From Delphinapterus leucas (Eukaryota; Chordata; Mammalia; Artiodactyla; Monodontidae): DNA of 64,000 bases. The position numbers and the translations under genes were made by a program. Location of the stretch: positions 980,977 to 1,044,976 of the forward strand of contig NW_022098050.1 in NCBI RefSeq assembly GCF_002288925.2, in the 5' to 3' direction. The notes beneath the pieces were generated by a model. That model was not told where the DNA came from, did not search any database, and saw only the letters and a program-made list of their open reading frames with translations. Positions 57,241 to 64,000 of the stretch are shown here, in pieces (within the stretch, counting starts at the first letter, position 1; every line of letters starts with the position of its first letter).

Positions 57241-59369
57241 TAGAAAACTATTTTTTATTATTTCAAAAAATCCATGATAAAATCTTTAACTTTAGTAGCC
57301 ATAATAATTCTGGTAATGTTTATCGTATCAGTCGAAATAATTCAGCTCCCTTGGTTTTGCAAGTCTCTGCTTATTTTGTGATTCATACTGAGGAACTTCC
57401 ATTATTTGTGACCTTTTGAAAATGTTCTTTCTTTCATCGTTTCTTTGACTGTTTTGTTCAATGCTGTGCTTCTGGTAAGCTGCTTCTAATAAAAGTGCAA
57501 TAAAAAGTGTAAATTGAAATAAAGATGAAATTTTTAAGGACATTTAGTAAATTCTTAAAAAAAAGAAATTTCACAAAGGGAGACATTTTGCCAGACTAAA
57601 TTGTAAAGTGCTTAGTATTTAGGAACTGTACAAAATATTCATGCATAGCTGCTTTCTTTAAACCGCTGATCTTTTAACAGGAAACTTAACTCTGTAGTAA
57701 GTAAAATTTTATGGACATTTTTAGAACAGAGATAGAGTATAAGCCATATTTGCACTGGTTGAAGGGTATACAGGAGGAGAACAAGTAAAATGGTGAGCAT
57801 AGGCAAGTCTTCCCAGAAGTTTTGCTATGAAGAGTTTAAATAATGGAGTAACAGTTGGAACAAGATGTACAATTAAGGGATCACTGTTATACTTTAAGGT
57901 GAAGAATATTAGAAAAAATTATACTGACGGTAAACATCTAGGTGTGAGAAAGAAATGAATGATGTAGGGAACTGTGGAAAATACTAGGATTCAAGCCCTT
58001 GAAGGAGATGTGATCTAGACACCAGTGGAGGGATGCCCTTTCGGAGGATCAGACCAGATGGTATGAATTCAGTCAAGAAAACTGGCAGGTTTGGTGGTGT
58101 GAAGATGGGCATGGGGAGCTTGATGTTATTGCTTTGACTTTATGTCCTGTAAAATATGAGGTAAGGCCATCAGTTTAGACTCCTGGAAGAGGGAATTTTG
58201 CAGTTTTGAAAAGAGAGAAGACAACTGAACTTAATTTTCTCAGAAAGTAGGGGAAAAAAAACTTCCTAGGGAAATGTTAGCTTTTCAAGGAGTTTAGAGT
58301 TTTTAAAATAAAACAGTAACTAAAGAAATTTGCCTTGGCCAACACATCAGTGATATTTTATTTGAAATTCAAATGAAGTTTGTAAGTGGATAAAAAAACA
58401 ATGTGCAGCAAAACCTCACTCCACTGGAGAGAAAAGAAGTGCCTCTGTCTGATTTAGAAACAGTCACCATCATGGCATCCATGATTTCTGTGCAGTGCCA
58501 AGTCAAATTCATTTAAGATCCAATCTGAAATCTGCACTTCCTATCAAAATGCTTATAAAACTTTCTGTTGATTACTCTTACATGTACATAGAGTGATTAC
58601 AACTACATTGCTACACAAATCTAGGCCCTTCCTAGAATTATCAAGGAAGAAGCCTCCTGCAGAGTACCGTAGTGGAGAGCCATGCTCTCGCACTCTTTTA
58701 GAGACACATCTGTGATGAGTATTAGATGCCCTGACATGAGAAAAGAACCATTCCAACATAGTTCAGGATGCTGTATAAAGAAAAAAATTAGCAAAACAGT
58801 TGCCTCAGTTTCTAAGTGAGTAAAGATGTTTTAAAGAGCAGAGTGAGGTTTAATGGGATCATCATTGAAGCCTGAAATTGTCTTCCCCAATGGGGTGTAT
58901 ACCTTCCTGGTTCACCATAGGTCTGGTTTTGTAGCCCAGTGTGTTCACAGAGGAAAGAGCATAGGCTGAGAGCAGGGGGAATCACACAGTCAACTGCTAA
59001 GAGGTGCTCAAGGAGCTCCCCTACTTCAAGAACCCTCTTTCTCACCCCAACCCCAGCACACAATTTGAGAGCAAAAAGTGATTTTTTTGGCCTGGTGTAT
59101 AGCCTGGCCTTAAGGTAAATGTTCTGCTTTGCAGGAGCACTAAAGTAGGTTAGGGTCAAGGACCTTTATCAGTCACCAGCTGAATGGGAACAGAATTTTG
59201 GATGCCATGAAGGAAAGTGTTAAAGTTTTGAGTTTCTTTGGCAAGCTCACTCTGTCCTCTCTCTGTGGCGTGTTGGGGTGGGGAGGAATATACACACACA
59301 CATATATATATATACATTTTTTAATATATACAATTATATTTTTCAATTATTCCTCAATAAAGTTCAAAT
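57241..59369. other. Mostly unique DNA, possible old LINE pieces
   Basis: About 2.1 kb. 57700-58200 has the style of an old LINE remnant ('tttgctatgaagagtttaaataatggagtaacag', 'ggatcagaccagatgg') but I cannot fix family or strand. No gene features. Confidence 0.4.
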
Positions 59370-59479
59370 GAAGAAAGGAAGGAAGGAAGGAAGGAAGGAA
59401 GGAAGGAAGAAAGAAAGAGAAAAGGAAGAAAGGAAGAAAGGAAGAAAGGAAGGAAGGAAGGAAGGAAGGAAGGAAGGAA

Positions 59480-59541
<62 letters not shown>

Positions 59542-59572
59542 AANNNNNNNNNNAAAAGAAAGAAAGAAAAAG
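59370..59572 (+). repeat. (GGAA)n/(GAAA)n microsatellite with assembly gap
   Basis: GGAA units at about 59375-59482 with some GAAA, then pure GAAA from about 59483 to 59572. Ten N bases at 59544-59553 mark an unresolved gap, so true length is unknown. Lys/Glu-rich open frames through it are artefacts of the repeat. Confidence 0.98.
59544..59553. other. Assembly gap (10 N)
   Basis: Ten unknown bases inside a tetranucleotide repeat; the number is likely a placeholder. Confidence 0.99.
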
Positions 59573-59794
59573 TACTTCTTGTCCACCCACCAGAAAAAAA
59601 GCTGAAATCGTCCACTGAAATCAGAAGCCACTTTAGGGCAATTGCTATATTAGAGAAAAGACAATAAGCTATTGTTCTTAAATTTTAGTGCAGGAATCAC
59701 ATATGAGCTTTTTGTAAATAGTCATTTTGTTAAATTCTCATATTAGTTCCAATCATTTATTAATGAGAGGCTCTCAGATTATGTGCTTATAATA

Positions 59795-60776
59795 TCACAT
59801 GGGCTGCAGGATGGATGTGTAAACAGGCATGAAAACAACATTAACCTCATTGTACATCTTCATCACAGCTCTTGGGTGACCAGGTGCATTGCCAATAAGC
59901 AGCAGCGTTTTGAAAGGAATCTTTTTTCTGAGTGTTAGGTCTCAACACTGGGCTTAAAATATTCAGTAAACCATGTTGTAAACAGATATGCTGTCATCCA
60001 GGCTTTGTCGTTCCATTTACAGAGCACAGAGTAGATTTAACATAATTCTTAAGGGCCCTAGGATTTTGGAATGTTAAATGAGCATTGGCTTCAATTTAGT
60101 CACCAGCTGCATTAGCCCCTAACAAGAGATTCAGCCTGCCCTTTGAAGATTTGAAGCCAGGCATTGACTTCTCCTCTCTAACTACGAAAGTCCTAGATGG
60201 CATTTTCTTCCAATACAAGCCTGTTCGTTTACACTGAAAATCTGCTGTTTAGTGTAGCCACCTTCACTACTTATCTTAGCTAGAATGTCTGGGTAACTTG
60301 CTGCAGCTTCTACATCCACACTTGCTGCTTCACCTTGCACCTTTATGTTATGGAGATGACTTCTTTTCTTAAACCTCATTAACCAACCTCTGCTAGTTCC
60401 AAACTTTTCTTCTGAAACTTCCTCACGTCTCTCAGCCTTCATAGAATTGAAGAAGATAAGGGCTTTGCCCTGGATTAGGCTTTGGCTTAAGGGAATGTTG
60501 TGGCTGGTTTGCTCTTCTATCCAGACCACTCAAACTTTTCTCCATCATCAGGATGTTTCACTTTCTTATCATTCCTGTGTTCACTGGGGTAGCACTTTTA
60601 ATAACTTCAGGAACTTTTCCTTTGCATTCACAACTTAGATAACTATTTGGTGCAAGAGGCCTAGCTTTCAGCCTATCTCAGCTTTTGACATGCTTTTCTC
60701 ACTAAACTCAATCATTTCTAGCTTTTGATTTAAAGTCAGAGATATGCAACTCTTCACTTGAACACTTAGAGGCCAT
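59795..60776 (-). pseudogene. Tigger1 transposase relic
   Basis: A DDE transposase with an N-terminal CENP-B-like DNA-binding region. The ATG is at 60776-60774 (MASKCSSEE). The best preserved stretch is 60529-60182 ([69 protein letters not shown]). Frameshifts and stops occur on both sides of that stretch. The catalytic domain is only partly present before the truncation. Domesticated pogo proteins keep long open frames, which is not the case here. Confidence 0.92.
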
Positions 60777-61178
60777 CATAGGGTTATTAATTGGTCTAAT
60801 TTCGTTATTGTTATGTCTTAGGGAATAGGGAGGCCTGAGGAGAGGGAGAGAGATGGGGGACTGGTAGGTAGAGCAGTCAGAACACACAAATTTATCAATT
60901 AAGTTCACCGTCTTATATGGGTGCAGTTTGTGGCACCCCAGAACGATTACAACAGTAACATCAAAGATCACTGATCACAGATCATCTTAACAAATATAAT
61001 AATAATAATGAAAAAGTTTGAAATATTCTGAGAAATACCAAAATGTGACTTAGAGACATGAAGTTAGCAAACGCTGTTGAAAAAATGGAGCTGATAGACG
61101 CTCAACAAAGGGTTGCCACAAACCTTCAATCTGTAAAAATCGCAATATCCCCAAAGGCAAGAAAACGAAGTATGCCTG
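59795..61178 (-). mobile_element. Tigger1 (pogo/TcMar) DNA transposon, truncated
   Basis: On the minus strand the element begins at 61178 with caggcatacttcg, the Tigger1-type terminal inverted repeat, bordered by the TA target dinucleotide at 61179-61180. There follow the 5' UTR ('tttgtggcaacccttt', 'ggtgatctgtgatcagtgatc' style text, 'cacccatataagacgg') and the transposase relic. Homology stops at about 59795, so the 3' half and right terminus are missing. Tigger elements were active in early placental mammals. Confidence 0.93.
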
Positions 61179-61180
61179 TA

Positions 61181-63600
61181 CACATGATCTAGTTTGCCTT
61201 ATGTCTTTCAGTATTCCTTTACTGACTCTGTTCCATCATGGGCACTCCATATACTTTCCAGCAGAACTGTAGATTTTGGGGGGTAATTTTTGCACATTAT
61301 TTTCTTACACATAGCATTTTATCAGTAACCTCTAGACTGATATTTTAACAGTTCTCTAGTTTGCTATACGGTAATTGCAAATATTTTCCTCTATTAAATA
61401 GAATAATTAGCATGATAAGCTGAAGACTTATTTTTTATGGAGTAACCATTCATATTTTTATCTCTGTTGGGGATTTTTAGAAATTTCATGAATAGCAACA
61501 CTACCACTTTAAATTGTGAAATTCTACATTTTTCTTGCCACTGCCCTCCTCCATGTACTCTTCAGGAAACTTTGAAATTCCACCATCCTTTCATCAAAAT
61601 AGCCCAAGATATACAAACAATTCACTTGGTTTGTATATTTTTTATTTTATGAAAAACATATTCATAACTTTTTTCCTATTATGATTTTTTAATGAAGAAA
61701 ATATTTATAAACCTAAGGTATGTGATGGTCATGACTCAAAAAAGATAGGCACAACCCTTCCCTACTATTGTTAAGTAGGAAACTACAGGGAGAGCTGGGA
61801 CAAGAAAAAAAGTTAACATGTATTCTATACTGATCATTTGGCTTCAGAGTGCCCAGTAACAGATTAGACTTAGTGCCTATGAGACAACTAAATGAGGACC
61901 TTCATTTGTTGGTGTTTTCTCAGTTTGGAATCTTCTTTTATACAATTGATAACACCATCATGGTCAAAAGAACAGGCTTAAAAATATTTTTTAAAGGTAA
62001 CTATATGTAGATATTAAACCTAAAAAGGATAAAGCGAAAAGTACCTTTTAAGTATAAAATTAGAGGAGTAAAGCAAGTGGAAGCAGGCCAAAAAAATGAG
62101 ATGTATCTCTGTTTCACCAGTGCAAACAAGAAAAATGTCAGAAGGAGCATTGAATTTGTTTGGGGCTCCAAAAAAATCACCTTAAGTGGCTGAGGCTGGG
62201 TATCTGATGTTCAGAAAGTTCTAGGGGATTTTGATCTCCTAGATTAGATAGCCTCAATTAAAGAGTGAGGTGCTGAGCTTACGGCGATTCACCCTGGTAC
62301 ATGGTCTTTATTTAAAGATCTCAAGAAGATGTTTGAAAAGGGAGAAGATAATGCAGAATTGAAATTCTTAGGGAGTCACTGTTCAAATGTTATGAAACCT
62401 GCTGAGTCTTATAGCCGTGGACAAGGCTGCATCTTCTGTTTTTGAGGCTGACAGGACTTCCCTGAAGAACTTTAGAAGATCATGTGGAAGAAGGTTGGTT
62501 GGTGTCTATAAATAATGGCCTTTTGGAATAACTGTCCAGACATACTTTCATTACACAGGAAAACAAGGAAATCCCAGGTCATGCTGCACTCCAAAATTTT
62601 CTTACTTGATTTCTTGGAAAAATATTGAAGATAATAAACTTAATCTCTTTCAGAGATATCATTCACAAAAAGTCATTATTTTAAAAATACATGAAAAAAT
62701 GTTTATAAGATTTGTAAAACTTATTTAAGGGACATCTTGCATCACCCCATATAATTACTATTTCTTTGAGTGATTTTATGATAAATAAAAAATATCAAAA
62801 TTTCATTTAAAATATTTCCTCTGGCCTAATTATGGATAGTTGCTTTTCCCATATAATTAATGAAAATGGGATTTCAGATTTATTAGGTTTTGCATTTAAA
62901 AAAATTTCCTGGGAAAATTAGTATGGCAAGCCATTCAAATAATGACTGTACTGCATATGGGAAGAAAACTGTCCCTGTCCTTAATTATCAAACTAGGTTG
63001 TAAACAAACCAATTTGTGGTAGATACAAAGAAAAATACAGGATGCAGCGCAGGGTTTTAACTACTGTAAAAACTTTTAATTGTGAAAACAACAACTTATC
63101 TGTTAACTTTTATGGAAAGAGAGTGCTAGTCCCCCACCACACCACCTTCATTCACTGCCTGGTGGGTGCACAAGAATAAATGCTCAGCAAAATTTTAACT
63201 TTAATACAAGGTTCCACTCCAAATAGGCTTCAGCAAAATTGTTATATTAGGAGAAATTTATGGAAATAGTGTCACTGGTCACAATGGTAATAAAAGATAA
63301 GGCTTTTGTTATCCCTAAGTTGCCTCCATGCATTTGTTTCAGTTTTGACTCCCATCAACAATTTTAGACATTGTTCGTATCCTCACACTATAAACACGAA
63401 AACCATGTTTTGAAACTTTTCTCACAATATTTAGTTTCCCTCGTTATTCTTTTGTTTCTGTCTGATATTTTTATAACAGCCAAAATATATCGTTTTATTG
63501 GGCTTAAAACAATGAAAAGAATCTATATTACGAAGTGAGGAAAATGAAACTCGGTCTTCTCTTTCTGTCATCACCTATATGCTCATTTGGGCTTAATAAT
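61181..63600. other. Unique AT-rich DNA, no gene seen
   Basis: About 2.4 kb. The stretch 62080-62600 has slightly higher GC and short protein-like pieces in alternating frames, but nothing I can assign. No RNA gene seen. Confidence 0.45.
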
Positions 63601-63606
63601 GAATCC

Positions 63607-63722
63607 CAGAAAAAGAGAGACAGAGGGAGACAAAGAAAGAAAGAGACAGAGACAGAGACACACAGAGAAAGGGGAAGGAGGAGGAGGAGGGAGAGAGGAA
63701 GGGAGGGAGAGAGGAAGGAAGC
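63607..63722 (+). repeat. Purine-rich (GA)n-type tract
   Basis: About 115 bp almost entirely A and G with scattered C and few T (gagacagaga units, then gga/ggga units). Polypurine tracts of this kind can adopt triplex forms in principle. Open frames on both strands through it are low-complexity artefacts. Confidence 0.9.
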
Positions 63723-64000
63723 GTGAATGTGCATAGCTCTACAAAGAACTTCGTCTTGGTATCTTGGATAGCTAAAGGATATTTTCCTCCCAGGGCCATA
63801 ACCCTAATATGCAAATGGTACCTTTAATTTTCTAAACAAACTTGCTTACTGCCACAGTGCACCAGTTTGTCTTTATGTAAGGAAGTGTGGTCCATAAAAT
63901 CCATGGTCGGCCAATCATTAAAACTGCCTTCTCTAAGACAGAAGAGGATGTCGCATCATAGGATATTCTCAGAAATAAATTCATCAGATAACATTCTTGG
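63723..64000. other. Unique DNA to window end
   Basis: Nothing recognised. Confidence 0.5.

Noticed and set aside
59278..59667. Open frame rich in Lys, Arg and Glu (129 codons)
   Set aside because: It is a translation of the GGAA/GAAA microsatellite and spans an N gap; no gene context.
63528..63814. Leu/Ser-rich frames on both strands
   Set aside because: Low-complexity translations of a purine-rich tract.

Overview
This is a piece of nuclear genome from a whale or dolphin (Cetacea, most likely a toothed whale). The main evidence is fifteen copies of a tRNA-derived SINE whose sense strand opens with 'gggcttccctggtggcgcagtgg' (the CHR family of whales, hippos and ruminants). Most are the short, young, GC-rich form of about 200 bp typical of cetaceans, nearly identical to one another and often flanked by exact target-site duplications (TSDs). 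Cetartiodactyl-type L1 elements with several different 3' UTRs, plus ancient mammalian L2, MIR, hAT-Charlie, Tigger1 and LTR remnants, complete the picture. No bacterial, plasmid or viral gene organisation is present.

I find no intact host protein-coding gene, tRNA, rRNA or other RNA gene. All long reading frames that I can interpret belong to transposons: a near-complete but broken L1 at 1-6020 (ORF1 and ORF2), a 5'-truncated L1 on the minus strand at 10242-11719, and a Tigger1 transposase relic at 59795-61178. The window reads as intergenic or deep intronic, AT-rich DNA. One GC-rich, CpG-bearing patch at about 52080-53060 with exon-like segments on both strands stands out and could be a promoter/first exon or a decayed gene copy; I could not identify it.

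Layout. 1-6020: L1 carrying two nested SINEs. 6021-10241: mostly unique DNA. 10242-13950: minus-strand L1 pieces and an older-type SINE. 14280-20950: SINEs, MIR/L2 scraps, two hAT elements and an old L1 3' end. 20950-23580: unique DNA with MIR traces. 23590-26830: ancient antisense L1 split by a younger L1 (24065-24950). 27470-28400: antisense L2 carrying a SINE. 28470-29090: hAT and SINE. 30948-33370: a young L1 tail beside an ancient L1. 35690-37660: ancient antisense L1, then an LTR-like piece with an AT microsatellite. 38400-41580: SINEs, MIR, LTR-like repeat. 44502-45032: complete hAT-Charlie element. 46262-50250: two SINEs and a long L2 into which a twin-primed (5'-inverted) L1 was inserted; the L2 also contains a perfect 52-bp palindrome. 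50700-57250: L1 relics, the CpG patch and a SINE. 59370-59572: GAAA/GGAA microsatellite with a 10-N assembly gap. 59795-61178: Tigger1. 61180-64000: unique DNA and a purine-rich tract.

The genes here do not form a pathway. What the window records is layered transposition: ancient L2/MIR/hAT/Tigger, then L1M elements, then cetartiodactyl L1s, then cetacean SINEs, with small inverted and direct duplications suggestive of template switching. I did not find a previously undescribed system with a working function; the most distinctive structures are the palindrome at 47301-47352, the hairpin at 24788-24833 and the unidentified CpG-bearing patch at 52080-53060.
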